Assembly (NCBI RefSeq): GCF_003173055.1
Contig: NZ_QGLF01000001.1
Span: 255,085 to 319,084 of the forward strand
Reading direction: 5' to 3'
DNA length: 64,000 bases
DNA from: Zavarzinia compransoris
GTDB taxonomy: Bacteria; Pseudomonadota; Alphaproteobacteria; Zavarziniales; Zavarziniaceae
Shown here: piece after piece, positions 26,194 through 34,830 of the stretch
How the letters are laid out: each line of letters begins with the position of its first letter
How positions within the stretch are numbered: position 1 is the first letter of the stretch
Position numbers and translations under genes: made by a program
The notes under the pieces: model-generated
Seen by the model: only the letters and a program-made list of their open reading frames with translations
Databases searched by the model: none
What the model was told of the DNA's origin: nothing

Positions 26194-26236
26194 CCCGCTT
26201 GGGGCGGATCGGCAAGGGATTTGAAGGAATGTGACG

Positions 26237-27226
26237 ATGGCCACCAAGAAGACCAAGACCGAAGAGACCGCTGCCGCCTATGACGACCGCGCCCTGGTGC
26301 TGGAACTCGTCCGCGTCGGCGAGGCGGCGGCGATCGCGGCGGCAAAGCTCGCCGGGCGCGGCAACGAGAAGGCCGCCGACCAGGCCGCCGTCGATGCCAT
26401 GCGCACCGCGCTGAACCAGATGAACATCAAGGGCACGGTGGTGATCGGCGAGGGCGAGCGCGACGAGGCGCCCATGCTCTATATCGGCGAGGAAGTGGGC
26501 ACCGGCAGCGGCCCGGCGGTCGATATCGCCCTCGATCCCCTGGAAGGCACGACCCTGACCGCCAAGGCCTGGCCGAATGCGCTGGCCGTGGTCGCCCTGG
26601 CGAAGCGGGGCAATTTCCTGCATGCCCCCGACGTCTACATGGAAAAGATCGCCATCGGCGGCGGCTATCCGGCCGGCCTCGTCGATATCGACCGCGATCC
26701 GGTCGAAAACCTGAAGGCCCTGGCCAAGGCCAAGGGCGTGCCGGTCGAACAGATCACCGCTTGCATCCTCGACCGGCCCCGCCATGCGGAACTGATCGCC
26801 AAGGTGCGCGCCTCCGGCGCCCGCATCAACCTGATCCCGGACGGCGACGTGGCCGGCGTGATCGCCACCGCCGAGCCGGACACTGGCATCGACATTTATT
26901 TCGGTTCGGGCGGCGCGCCGGAAGGCGTTCTCGCCGCGGCGGCGCTGCGCGCCATCGGCGGCCAGATGCAGGGCCGCCTGCTGTTCCGCAACGACGAGGA
27001 AAAGAGCCGGGCGCTCAAGGCCGGCATCACCGACCTCAACCGCAAGTACGGTCTCGAAGATCTCGCCTCGGGCGACGTCATCTTCGTCGCCACCGGCGTC
27101 ACCAGTGGCTCCATGCTCCAGGGCGTGAAGATCACGCCCCAGGGCATTCTGACCGAAACCATCGTCATGCGCTCGAAGTCGGGCTCGGTCCGCTGGATCA
27201 AGACCCGCCACGGCAACGGCAAGTAA
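26237..27226 (+). CDS. glpX: Class II fructose-1,6-bisphosphatase
   Basis: Gluconeogenic phosphatase of the GlpX/Li-sensitive family. Metal and substrate motifs are clear: VIGEGERDEAPML, the DPLEGTTLTAK core, and GSGGAPEGVL. 329 aa from the ATG at 26237 (AAGGA eight bases upstream); a GTG six bases earlier is in frame. Third gene of the aminotransferase-hom-glpX run; recJ, which often follows in relatives, is not here, and the next gene is convergent. Confidence 0.94.
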   Translation: MATKKTKTEETAAAYDDRALVLELVRVGEAAAIAAAKLAGRGNEKAADQAAVDAMRTALNQMNIKGTVVIGEGERDEAPMLYIGEEVGTGSGPAVDIALDPLEGTTLTAKAWPNALAVVALAKRGNFLHAPDVYMEKIAIGGGYPAGLVDIDRDPVENLKALAKAKGVPVEQITACILDRPRHAELIAKVRASGARINLIPDGDVAGVIATAEPDTGIDIYFGSGGAPEGVLAAAALRAIGGQMQGRLLFRNDEEKSRALKAGITDLNRKYGLEDLASGDVIFVATGVTSGSMLQGVKITPQGILTETIVMRSKSGSVRWIKTRHGNGK

Positions 27227-27239
27227 TTTAGGGCAGGCC

Positions 27240-27344
27240 GCCGCCCCTCACCCCAACCCTCTCCCCAAAGGGGCGAGGGGGCCCGCCCACGCACGGCATC
27301 GACTCCCTCGCCCCTCTGGGGAGAGGGCCGGGGTGAGGGGCGGC
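27240..27344. repeat. ~105-bp imperfect inverted repeat between convergent genes
   Basis: Two arms of about 40 bp (27240-27280 and 27305-27344) share GCCGCCCCTCACCCC, CCCTCTCCCC and GGGGCGAGGG blocks in mirrored order, with a ~24-bp centre. The CCCTCACCCCAACCCTCTCC flavour is that of dispersed intergenic palindromes found in many GC-rich proteobacteria. It could act as a bidirectional terminator for glpX and the flavoprotein gene. Confidence 0.75.
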
Positions 27345-27345
27345 C

Positions 27346-28548
27346 TCAGCCGGTGATCCGGCGGGCGGCGGCCGTTCCCGCCGCCCGCCCGAGCGCCAGG
27401 CAGGCGGTCAGCAGATAGCCGCCGGTCGGCGCATCCCAGTCGATCATTTCGCCCGCGCAGAAGACACCCGGCCGCGCCTTCAGCATCCAATCGCCGTCCA
27501 GCGCCTCGAGGGCGACCCCCCCGGTGGTCGAGATCGCCTCCGCCAGCGGCCGCGCGGCCTGGAGGCGCAGGGGCAGGGCCTTCAGCCGGCGGGCGATGGC
27601 TGCCGGGCCGGCAAGGTCGGCCGCCGTCGCCCCCTCGCGCAGCAGGCCGGCGCGCACCCCTTCGAGGCCCAATTGCCGGCGCAAGTGATTGCTCAGCGAT
27701 TGCCGCCCCTGGGGTTTCGCCAGGGCGGCGGCGACTGCCGTCTCGTCCTGCCCGGGCAGGAGGTCGAGGATGAAATCGACCGTTTCCCCCGCCGCCAGCC
27801 GGGCCGCCGCGTCCGCGGCCAGGGGGTAGATAGCGCCGCCCTCGATCCCGGTTTCGGTGACGACGAATTCGCCGCGCTGGCGTCGTGTGCCCAGGGTCAC
27901 GGCGACCGGCTTCACCGGCTGGCCGGCGAAACCTGCCCGGAAGACCGGGCTCCAGGCGACGTCGAAGCCGCAATTGGCCGGGCCGAAGGGCGTTACCGCC
28001 ACCCCGAGGGCGGGGGCCCAGGCGCCGTCGCTGCCCAGCGCCGGCCAGCTCGCCCCGCCGAGCGCCAGCACCAGGGCATCGGCCGGGCCGGCGGTGACCG
28101 GGCCCGCCGGCGTCTCGAAGCGAAGCCCGTCCCCGTCGAAGCCGGTGAAGCGGTGGCGGACCATGATGCGCAGGCCCTTGCCGCGCAGCCGGTGCAGCCA
28201 GGCGCGCAGCAGGGGGGCGGCCTTGAAGCCGGTCGGAAACACCCGGCCCGACGAGCCGACGAAGGTTTCGATCCCGAGGCCGAGGGCGAAATCCCGGATC
28301 GCCGCGCTATCGAACGCCCGGATCGCGGCTTCCAGCCGCGGGCGGGCGGCGCCATAGCGGGCGAGCAGGGCCTCGGCCGGCTCGGCATGGGTCAGGTTCA
28401 GCCCGCTTTTGCCGGCCATCAGGAATTTCCGCCCGAGCGACGGCATGGCATCGTAAAGCGTGACCGCGATCCCGGCATCGAGCAGGCTTTCCGCCGCCAT
28501 CAGCCCGGCCGGGCCGCCACCGATCACGATCGCCTGGGGAAGGGACAT
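27346..28548 (-). CDS. FAD-dependent oxidoreductase, BaiN/HI0933-like (TIGR03862 type)
   Basis: 400-aa flavoprotein. N-terminal Rossmann FAD motif VIGGGPAGLMAAESLL, then GRKFLMAGKSGLNLTH typical of the HI0933/BaiN family, and a closing FAD segment near VFCAGEMIDWDAPTGGYLL. The family includes proteins of unknown substrate, some acting on steroid or other enone double bonds. It is monocistronic and convergent with glpX. The ATG at 28546-28548 is preceded by an 80-100 bp gap to the divergent glycosyltransferase-like gene. Confidence 0.85.
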   Translation of the reverse strand: MSLPQAIVIGGGPAGLMAAESLLDAGIAVTLYDAMPSLGRKFLMAGKSGLNLTHAEPAEALLARYGAARPRLEAAIRAFDSAAIRDFALGLGIETFVGSSGRVFPTGFKAAPLLRAWLHRLRGKGLRIMVRHRFTGFDGDGLRFETPAGPVTAGPADALVLALGGASWPALGSDGAWAPALGVAVTPFGPANCGFDVAWSPVFRAGFAGQPVKPVAVTLGTRRQRGEFVVTETGIEGGAIYPLAADAAARLAAGETVDFILDLLPGQDETAVAAALAKPQGRQSLSNHLRRQLGLEGVRAGLLREGATAADLAGPAAIARRLKALPLRLQAARPLAEAISTTGGVALEALDGDWMLKARPGVFCAGEMIDWDAPTGGYLLTACLALGRAAGTAAARRITG

Positions 28549-28654
28549 CTGTTAACCATGGTCGTGTTGCTATGGCGCCTTGCGCCCTTGCCCCGGTCTA
28601 GCACGGACGGTCGAGGCCGGGCGACCCTTCCCTGTCCTGGTTGCCGGTTCCCCG

Positions 28655-30469
28655 ATGCGTGATTCCCCGATCAGCCGCCTTCTGCCCTTCGGCCTCATGC
28701 TGGTGGCGCTGGTCGTCCACCTGCGCCTGGGCCTGCTGCCGGACGGCCCCCTGACGACCCGGACCCTGCTCGACACCGACAGTTACACCCGCCTGCTGCG
28801 GGTGTGGCAATTGTGGTCGGGGGGCGGCTGGTACGACAATACGATCCAGCGCCTGGGCGCGCCGGAAGGCATGCCCCTGCATTGGACCCGGCCCCTGGAC
28901 TTGCTGATCATGGCACCGGCGGCCCTGGCCGTCGTGCTCGGGGCCGGGGCGGGGGCGGCGCTGTGGTGGTCGGCCATGCTCGTCTGCCCCGTGCTCCATG
29001 CCTTGTCGTGCCTGGCGGCGGTCTGGGCGGCGCGGGCGCTGTGGCCGCGGGACGTGGCCTGGGCCGCCGGGGTGATGCTGCTGGCGCAGCCCCTGGCGCT
29101 GTCCTATGGCGCGGTGGGGCGGGCCGATCACCATGTGCTGATACAGCTTCTGTGCCTGCTGTCCCTCGGGGCGTTGCTGCGCGCGGCGCGGGATCCCGGG
29201 GCGCGGGCGATGGCGGCCTGGGCCGGGGGCTTTGCCGGCCTTGCCTATTGGGTCGGGCCCGAGGCGCTGCTGGTCTTCATGCCGGCCATGGCGGCGCTGG
29301 GCTTGCTTTATGTCACCGACGCTGCGGGTGGGCGCGGGATGGCGGCGCAGGGCCTGCGCGCCGCGCTCGGCTTTGCCGGGGCGATCCTGCTGGCGCTGGC
29401 GGTCGATGTCGCCCCCGGGCAATGGCTGCGCCCCGAATCGGACCGGGTGTCGATCGTCGCCCTGGCCCTCGGGCTCGGCCTTGCCTTCGTCTTCGGCGGG
29501 GTGCTGGTCCTCGGCCAGGGCGGCTGGCGGCGGCGGTTGCTGGCCGGCGCCGGCCTCTCCGCGCTCGCGGTGGCCGGGCTGGCGCTGGCTTTCCCCGGCT
29601 TCTACCGCGCCTCGCTGGCGATCGACGATCCGCTGATGGTCCAGGTGCTCGGCCAGATCCGGGAAATGCAGCCGATCGCCTTCTGGCGGGCCGGCGGGAT
29701 CGCGGATGTGCTGACCGACCTCGGCGGCGCCCTGTTCGCCCTGGCCGTCGTGCCCCTGGCGCTGGCCCGGGCCGGGCGCGGGGGCGAGGCGCGCGCCCTG
29801 GTCGTGGCGCTGCTGACGCTGGCGGCCACGGTTGCCGCCGCGATCTGGGCTCTCCGCTTCGTCGTCGAATTCGCCGGCGTCGCGGCCGTCGGCGGGGCGG
29901 GGGCTTTCGTGCTCGTCGCCCGGGCGGTCCGCGCCCTGTCGGCACCGGCACGGGGGGCTGCGCTGGTGCTGACGGCCCTGGCCCTGACCGTGCTGGCGCC
30001 GGTGTTCGGCACGGCGTTGCAGGACGAGGCGCCCGAGTCGGCGGCGGACTGTCCGGTGGCGCCGCTCGCGGCCTTTCTTCAGGGCTTGCGCCCCGGGCCG
30101 GCGGCCGCCGACGATCCGATCGTCCTGACCGACAATATCAACCTGACGCCCCGGCTGGCGGTGGAGACCGCCTTCCGATTCGTCGGCGGTCCCTATCATC
30201 GCGGGATCGGGGCGATGGCGGATACCGCGGGCGTCTTCGCCGCGACCGACGATGCGGCCGCCCGCTCCCTTCTGGAGAAGCGCCAGGTTGCCCTGGTTGT
30301 GCTATGTTCGAGGGGGCCTGGGCTGCGATCGGCACGGCCGGAAACATTGGGCGCCCGCCTCGAACAGGGGCGCGTGCCCGGTTTTCTGTCCCGTGTCGAG
30401 CTGCCGGCGGAGCTTGCGGCGTCCTATCTGATTTTTTCGACTCCGTCGCCGTCGGCAACCCGTCGTTAA
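28655..30469 (+). CDS. Polytopic GT-C-type (STT3-like) membrane glycosyltransferase
   Basis: 604 aa with about 12 hydrophobic helices from ~residue 8 to 460 and a C-terminal soluble part (~470-604). Features of GT-C lipid-linked sugar transferases are visible: an acidic motif in the first loop (LLDTDSYTRLLRVWQL), an aromatic WTRPLDLL stretch, and GRADHHVLIQLL, resembling a GxxDHH motif. The donor and acceptor are unknown. Start ATG 28655; an ATG 25 codons earlier is in frame but lacks support. It ends 116 bp before two Flp pilin genes on the same strand. Confidence 0.65.
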   Translation: MRDSPISRLLPFGLMLVALVVHLRLGLLPDGPLTTRTLLDTDSYTRLLRVWQLWSGGGWYDNTIQRLGAPEGMPLHWTRPLDLLIMAPAALAVVLGAGAGAALWWSAMLVCPVLHALSCLAAVWAARALWPRDVAWAAGVMLLAQPLALSYGAVGRADHHVLIQLLCLLSLGALLRAARDPGARAMAAWAGGFAGLAYWVGPEALLVFMPAMAALGLLYVTDAAGGRGMAAQGLRAALGFAGAILLALAVDVAPGQWLRPESDRVSIVALALGLGLAFVFGGVLVLGQGGWRRRLLAGAGLSALAVAGLALAFPGFYRASLAIDDPLMVQVLGQIREMQPIAFWRAGGIADVLTDLGGALFALAVVPLALARAGRGGEARALVVALLTLAATVAAAIWALRFVVEFAGVAAVGGAGAFVLVARAVRALSAPARGAALVLTALALTVLAPVFGTALQDEAPESAADCPVAPLAAFLQGLRPGPAAADDPIVLTDNINLTPRLAVETAFRFVGGPYHRGIGAMADTAGVFAATDDAAARSLLEKRQVALVVLCSRGPGLRSARPETLGARLEQGRVPGFLSRVELPAELAASYLIFSTPSPSATRR

Positions 30470-30544
30470 GAATTGCAGGCCATAATCATCTCAGACGCGG
30501 GGGCAGGCCGCACCCGTGCCGCTGAGGCAAGTAAACGTTTCGCC

Positions 30545-30568
30545 GGGATCGGCCATGAAGGCGATCCC
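30545..30568 (+). other. Hairpin in the flp leader
   Basis: GGGATCG and CGATCCC (7-bp stem, ten-base loop) lie immediately before AGGAGA (30574-30579), the ribosome binding site of the first pilin gene. A 5' stem next to a strong SD is typical of abundant, stable mRNAs; function inferred. Confidence 0.4.
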
Positions 30569-30585
30569 TGTTCAGGAGAACAGAA

Positions 30586-30795
30586 ATGCTGCGCAAGATG
30601 ATCGCTTCCCTGCGTAAGACCGAACGTGGCGCCACTGCCATCGAATACGCCCTGATCGCCGCCCTGATCGCCGTCGCCGCCATCGGCGCCATGACCCTGG
30701 TCGGCGGTGGTCTGAACGCCACCTTCAACACCGTGTCGGGCAAGCTGGGCGGCGGCTCGACCCCGGCGCCGGCGCCGGGGCCGACCGGCGGTTAA
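30586..30795 (+). CDS. Flp/Fap-type IVb pilin with Ser/Thr/Pro tail
   Basis: 69-aa prepilin. A short basic leader (MLRKMIASLRKTERG) precedes the Flp processing and assembly motif ATAIEYALIAALIAVAAI, whose Gly-Ala-Thr junction and Glu at +5 are characteristic of TadV/CpaA-processed pilins. The hydrophobic helix is followed by a C-terminal low-complexity tail GGGSTPAPAPGPTGG. A strong AGGAG lies upstream. The tad secretion genes are not in the window, so assembly must depend on genes elsewhere. Confidence 0.9.
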   Translation: MLRKMIASLRKTERGATAIEYALIAALIAVAAIGAMTLVGGGLNATFNTVSGKLGGGSTPAPAPGPTGG

Positions 30796-30829
30796 CTCGT
30801 AAGGGCGGGAAGACCGTCCCGCACATACG

Positions 30830-30860
30830 GTTCCCGGTGGCGTCTTGCGGCACCGGGGAC
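30830..30860 (+). other. Hairpin between the two pilin genes
   Basis: GTTCCCGGTG (30830-30839) pairs with CACCGGGGAC (30851-30860) with one wobble and an 11-base loop; a smaller GCGGGA/TCCCGC stem lies just before it at 30806-30823. No T-tract. It may protect the upstream pilin mRNA or reduce readthrough into the second pilin. Confidence 0.4.
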
Positions 30861-30885
30861 TGTCATACCGGTGGTGGCGGATAGA

Positions 30886-31092
30886 ATGCTCGATCTTCTC
30901 AGCACCATCCGGCGGGGTATTGCCGCGCGGGCAGTCTCCTGCAAGCCGGCAACGGCGGAGCGCGGTGTCACCGCTCTCGAATATGCCTTCATTGCCGGCC
31001 TCATTTCGATCGCCGCCGTGGGGGTGCTTTACCTTATCGGCACCGATCTCGGGGCCTATTTCACGCGTTTCGCCCAGGCCCTGTCCCCATAG
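30886..31092 (+). CDS. Second Flp-type pilin-like protein
   Basis: 68 aa from ATG 30886 (73 aa if an in-frame GTG at 30871 is used). It has a longer basic leader than its neighbour and the Flp motif GVTALEYAFIAGLISIAAVGV with the conserved Glu. The helix is followed by a short C-terminus (GTDLGAYFTRFAQALSP). Weak SD and a hairpin-separated position suggest lower expression, as expected for a minor pilin. Possibly also a priming or regulatory pilin; not decidable. Confidence 0.78.
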   Translation: MLDLLSTIRRGIAARAVSCKPATAERGVTALEYAFIAGLISIAAVGVLYLIGTDLGAYFTRFAQALSP

Positions 31093-31139
31093 CGGACGGG
31101 CGCTGCGCTTGGCGCCGCCGGCTGGAGAGGTGATCCGCG

Positions 31140-32267
31140 ATGACCGATATCCACCTTTCCGCTGCGGCCGTTGCCGTCCCGGGCCCTGACCGGGGCCGGA
31201 AGAACCATCTTTTCGGTCCGGTCGCGGATTTTCTCTGCCTGGGCGGCGGCGGGTTCGCGCTGATGGCCGCCATGGCGCTGCTGCTGCCGGGGCGTGATGC
31301 GGTGCCCGCGGTGGCCGTGACCATGATGGTCATCGCCAATTTCATCAATCACCCGCACTTTGCCCATTCCTATCAGATCTTCTATCGCGGGTTCGGCGAG
31401 CGCCTGCGCGGCCCCGGCCTGTCGGGCCGCATGCGCCTGCGCTATGCCTTTGCCGGGATCGTGGTGCCGGCCGTGCTCTTCGCCTTCCTTGGCGGCGCGA
31501 TCCTGTTCAAATCCGTGGCATTCCTTGGCTATGCGCTCAATTTCATGGGCTTCGTGGTCGGCTGGCACTATGTCAAGCAGGGCTTCGGCATCGCCATGGT
31601 CGATGGCGCCAAGAGCAAGCGGTTCTACGCCCCGGCGACCCGCCTCGCCATGCTGGCCAATGGCTATGCCTGCTGGATCTACACCTGGGTGCAAAGCAAC
31701 CGGGACATGGTCTCGCGCCGCCTGTGGGACATCGAATACGGCGACATCCCGTTCGACGATGGGGTGTTGTATGCGGTCGCGGGCATTTTTGCCGCAACCT
31801 CGCTTTGGATGGTGGCCCGGCTGGCGCTGGACTATTGGCGCGACGGCCGCCGGTTCGCGCTGAACGGCCTGATCGGCTATCTCGTGGCGCTTTATGCCTG
31901 GATGGCTTTCGTCCAGATCGACCCCTTGTTCGTCTTCATCGCGCCGGTGCTGCATTCACTGCAATACCTGACCGTGGTCTGGCGTTTCGAAGCGAACCGG
32001 GCGAGTGCCACGGTGCCGGCCGGGCCGCAGGAAAGCCGGTTCAGCCGGCTGGCCGCCTTCGGCATCGTCGGCCTCCTGCTCGGGGCCATGGGATTCTGGC
32101 TCTTCCCCCTGCTGCTCGACATGGTCGTGCCCTATGACCGGGCCGTCTTCGGCAGCAGCCTGTTCCTTTTCGTCTTCTGGGTGTTCATCAACATCCACCA
32201 CTATTTCATCGACAATGTGATCTGGCGCCGGGACAACCCCGAGGCGAAGGCCCATCTCTTCAGCTGA
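31140..32267 (+). CDS. Eight-helix membrane protein with conserved His motifs, unknown function
   Basis: 375 aa, about eight transmembrane helices. Histidines sit at helix ends in striking motifs: NHPHFAHSYQIFY (~residue 70), GWHYVKQGFG (~140), VLHSLQYL (~270) and INIHHYFIDNVIWRRDNPE near the C-terminus. Such spaced His clusters resemble membrane-bound di-metal oxygenases or desaturases, but the exact HxxxH/HxxHH boxes are absent. It follows the second pilin by 47 bp on the same strand. I recall unannotated homologues in proteobacteria but no function. Confidence 0.65.
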   Translation: MTDIHLSAAAVAVPGPDRGRKNHLFGPVADFLCLGGGGFALMAAMALLLPGRDAVPAVAVTMMVIANFINHPHFAHSYQIFYRGFGERLRGPGLSGRMRLRYAFAGIVVPAVLFAFLGGAILFKSVAFLGYALNFMGFVVGWHYVKQGFGIAMVDGAKSKRFYAPATRLAMLANGYACWIYTWVQSNRDMVSRRLWDIEYGDIPFDDGVLYAVAGIFAATSLWMVARLALDYWRDGRRFALNGLIGYLVALYAWMAFVQIDPLFVFIAPVLHSLQYLTVVWRFEANRASATVPAGPQESRFSRLAAFGIVGLLLGAMGFWLFPLLLDMVVPYDRAVFGSSLFLFVFWVFINIHHYFIDNVIWRRDNPEAKAHLFS

Positions 32268-32309
32268 CGCAATGCCTTTAACCGACGTTGCAGGCTGACG
32301 CCCGCCGCC

Positions 32310-33071
32310 TCACTCCGGCGTGATCGTCCGGACCGAGCGGGCGGGCTGGGCGTTGGTTGCGCTTGCCGCGGCCGGGGCATCGGCGGCGGCCGGGGCGCCG
32401 CCTTCGGGCGTGATCGTCCGGATGCTCTGGGCCGGAAGCGCGCCGGCGGCAGCGGCGGGTTCGGCGATCGCCGGCTCGGCTGTCGTCGTGGTTTCGGGGG
32501 CGGCCGGGGCCGGCGGCTCCGCCACCGGCGCCGCGGCTTCGAGCGGGGCGGGCGTCACCTCGGGCACCGGGGCGGCGACGGGCTTCGGCGGCTCCAGGAA
32601 CAGGGGGCCGGGGGCCGGGGCCGCCACTTCGGGCACGGGCGCGGCCGATCCGGCGGGTTCGGTGTGCTGGCCGCCGTCATAGATCACGGTGGCACCGGCG
32701 GCGGGATCGCCGCCTGCGGCCGGTGCCGCCGCGGAGGCCGGCGCCGGGGCCGGGGCGCCGCCCTGGCCGGTGGTGGCGTCGTAGATCACTGCCGCACCCG
32801 CCGCGGGATCGGCCGGGGGCGCGGTGCTCGCGGCCGGGGCACTGGGGGCGGGGGCGGCGCTGGGGGGGCTCGACTCGATGATCGGGGCGGGGACCGGCGC
32901 GGGGACCGGCGCAGCAGGGGCCGGTGCCGCGGCGGCCGGGGGGGCTGCGCCGCCGGCATAGACGTCGGGGAACAGGCTGCGCTTGGACAGGCGGTCCTTG
33001 ACGCTCGAACAGCCGCTGACCGCCGCGCCGACGCAGACGGACAGGACAATCATGCTGGCGACCCGGGACAT
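32310..33071 (-). CDS. Ala/Pro-rich lipoprotein with internal repeats
   Basis: 253 aa. A lipobox (VSGCSS, Cys21) follows a short hydrophobic signal, predicting lipid anchoring. The rest is Pro/Ala-rich low complexity with repeated islands: AVIYDATTGQGG and TVIYDGGQHTEP, and SIRTITPEGG and SVRTITPE near the C-terminus. No enzyme fold is visible; likely an extended periplasmic or surface protein. Convergent with the 31140-32267 gene and divergent from the aldehyde dehydrogenase. Confidence 0.65.
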   Translation of the reverse strand: MSRVASMIVLSVCVGAAVSGCSSVKDRLSKRSLFPDVYAGGAAPPAAAAPAPAAPVPAPVPAPIIESSPPSAAPAPSAPAASTAPPADPAAGAAVIYDATTGQGGAPAPAPASAAAPAAGGDPAAGATVIYDGGQHTEPAGSAAPVPEVAAPAPGPLFLEPPKPVAAPVPEVTPAPLEAAAPVAEPPAPAAPETTTTAEPAIAEPAAAAGALPAQSIRTITPEGGAPAAADAPAAASATNAQPARSVRTITPE

Positions 33072-33302
33072 CGGCTCTCTCCCCTCGATGGCCTGACTTG
33101 TGCTTTGTCCATTGCGTGGAACAGCCCGGCGCCAGCGTCAAGGGGTGCGTCGACAAATTGTCAGGGAATTCGCGCCGAAATGGTGTGGTGGCCGTTCCGG
33201 CGTGAAGTGCCTCGACCTCGGCCGGAATTGGCCCTAACGTCTTCGCCGCCAACAAGCGCCCGAAAAAATCGGCCCCCGTGCATACGGGACAGGAGGAGGC
33301 AC

Positions 33303-34733
33303 ATGAGAGAGTATCTGCGTTTCTACATCGACGGCACCTGGGTCGACCCGGTCGAGCCGCGCAGCCTCGACGTCATCAACCCCGCGACCGAGGATGCCTT
33401 CGCCCGCATTTCGATCGGCGGCGCCGCCGACGCGGACAAGGCGGTGAAGGCGGCCAAGGCGGCCTTCGACAGCTATTCGCAGACCACGCGGGAAGAGAGG
33501 ATCGACCTCCTCCAGCGCATTCTCACCGCCTATCAGGCCCGCTATGCCGATTTCGTCGAGGCGATCTCGACCGAGATGGGCGCCCCGGCCTTCCTGTCCA
33601 AGGCGGCCCAGGCGGCGACCGGCGTCGCCCATCTGGCCAAGATGATCGAGATCCTGAAGGATTTCCCGTTCCAGGAAGTGCGCGGCACCACCGCGATCTC
33701 CAAGGAACCGGTCGGCGTCTGCGCCTTCATCACGCCCTGGAACTGGCCGATCAACCAGATCGTCTGCAAGGTGGCGCCGGCACTGGCCGCCGGCTGCACC
33801 ATCGTGCTGAAGCCGTCGGAAATCGCCCCGGTCAATGCCATGATCTTCGCCGAAGTGCTGCATGAGGCGGGCGTGCCCAAGGGCGTGTTCAACCTCGTGA
33901 ACGGCGACGGGCCGGGCGTCGGCCAGGCGCTGTCGTCGCATCCGGACGTCGACATGGTGTCCTTCACCGGCTCGACCCGCGCCGGTGTCGCCGTGGCCAA
34001 GGCGGCGGCCGACACGGTGAAGCGCGTGGCCCAGGAACTGGGCGGCAAATCCGCCAACATCATCCTGCGCGATGCGGACCTGAAGACGGCGGTGACCGGC
34101 GGCGTCCGCGGCCTCATGAACAATTCCGGCCAGTCGTGCAACGCGCCGAGCCGCATGTTCGTCCCGCGCGAAATGCAGGACGATGCCCTGGCGATCGCCA
34201 AGGCGGTGGCCGAGAAGATCAAGGTCGGCAATCCCTTCGACGAGGGCGTGACCATGGGCCCCGTGGTCTCGGACGTGCAGTTCAACAAGATCCAGGCCTT
34301 GATCGCCAAGGGCATCGAGGAAGGGGCGACGCTGGTCACCGGCGGCACCGGCCTGCCGGAAGGGCTGAACAAGGGCTATTTCGTCCGTCCCACGGTGTTC
34401 GGCAATGTCACCAACGAAATGACCATCGCGCGCGAGGAAATCTTCGGCCCGGTCCTCGCGATCCTGCCCTATGACAGCGAGGATGATGCCGTCCGCATGG
34501 CCAACGACACGGTCTATGGCCTGTCCGGCTATGTTCAGTCCGGCGATATCGAGCACGCCCGCAAGGTCGCGGCGCGGCTGCGTACCGGCAATGTCCACCT
34601 GAACGGCGCCGGCCCCGATTTCGGCGCGCCCTTCGGTGGCTTCAAGCAATCGGGCAACGGCCGCGAATGGGGCGAATTCGGCCTGCACGATTTCCTTGAG
34701 ATCAAGGCCGTGCTCGGTTGGCAGGCCGCCTGA
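33303..34733 (+). CDS. Aldehyde dehydrogenase family protein
   Basis: NAD(P)-dependent oxidation of an aldehyde; substrate unknown. 476 aa, the standard length. Catalytic Cys is in NNSGQSCNAPSRMF, catalytic Glu in AQELGGKSANII; TPWNWPINQI and FTGSTRAG are cofactor-site motifs. Start ATG 33303 has a perfect AGGAGG (33292-33297). A much longer upstream open frame is a shadow of the lipoprotein gene. A strong terminator follows, so the gene is a single unit. Confidence 0.93.
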   Translation: MREYLRFYIDGTWVDPVEPRSLDVINPATEDAFARISIGGAADADKAVKAAKAAFDSYSQTTREERIDLLQRILTAYQARYADFVEAISTEMGAPAFLSKAAQAATGVAHLAKMIEILKDFPFQEVRGTTAISKEPVGVCAFITPWNWPINQIVCKVAPALAAGCTIVLKPSEIAPVNAMIFAEVLHEAGVPKGVFNLVNGDGPGVGQALSSHPDVDMVSFTGSTRAGVAVAKAAADTVKRVAQELGGKSANIILRDADLKTAVTGGVRGLMNNSGQSCNAPSRMFVPREMQDDALAIAKAVAEKIKVGNPFDEGVTMGPVVSDVQFNKIQALIAKGIEEGATLVTGGTGLPEGLNKGYFVRPTVFGNVTNEMTIAREEIFGPVLAILPYDSEDDAVRMANDTVYGLSGYVQSGDIEHARKVAARLRTGNVHLNGAGPDFGAPFGGFKQSGNGREWGEFGLHDFLEIKAVLGWQAA

Positions 34734-34760
34734 CCTGACCGGTCTGACCTGGCCTATCCG

Positions 34761-34798
34761 AACGCCCCGGCGGCCCCCCGCCGGGGCGTTCTCCTTTT
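34761..34798 (+). terminator. Intrinsic terminator after the aldehyde dehydrogenase gene
   Basis: ACGCCCCGGCGG pairs with CCGCCGGGGCGT (34762-34789) and is followed by TCTCCTTTT, a GC-rich stem plus T-rich tail 28 bases past the stop. Confidence 0.85.
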
Positions 34799-34830
34799 CA
34801 GCGCCGGGTCGCGGGACGCCTCTTTGCCGC

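Noticed and set aside
32664-33302. N-terminal extension of the aldehyde dehydrogenase
   Set aside because: Gly/Arg-rich antisense of the lipoprotein; a perfect SD precedes the ATG at 33303.
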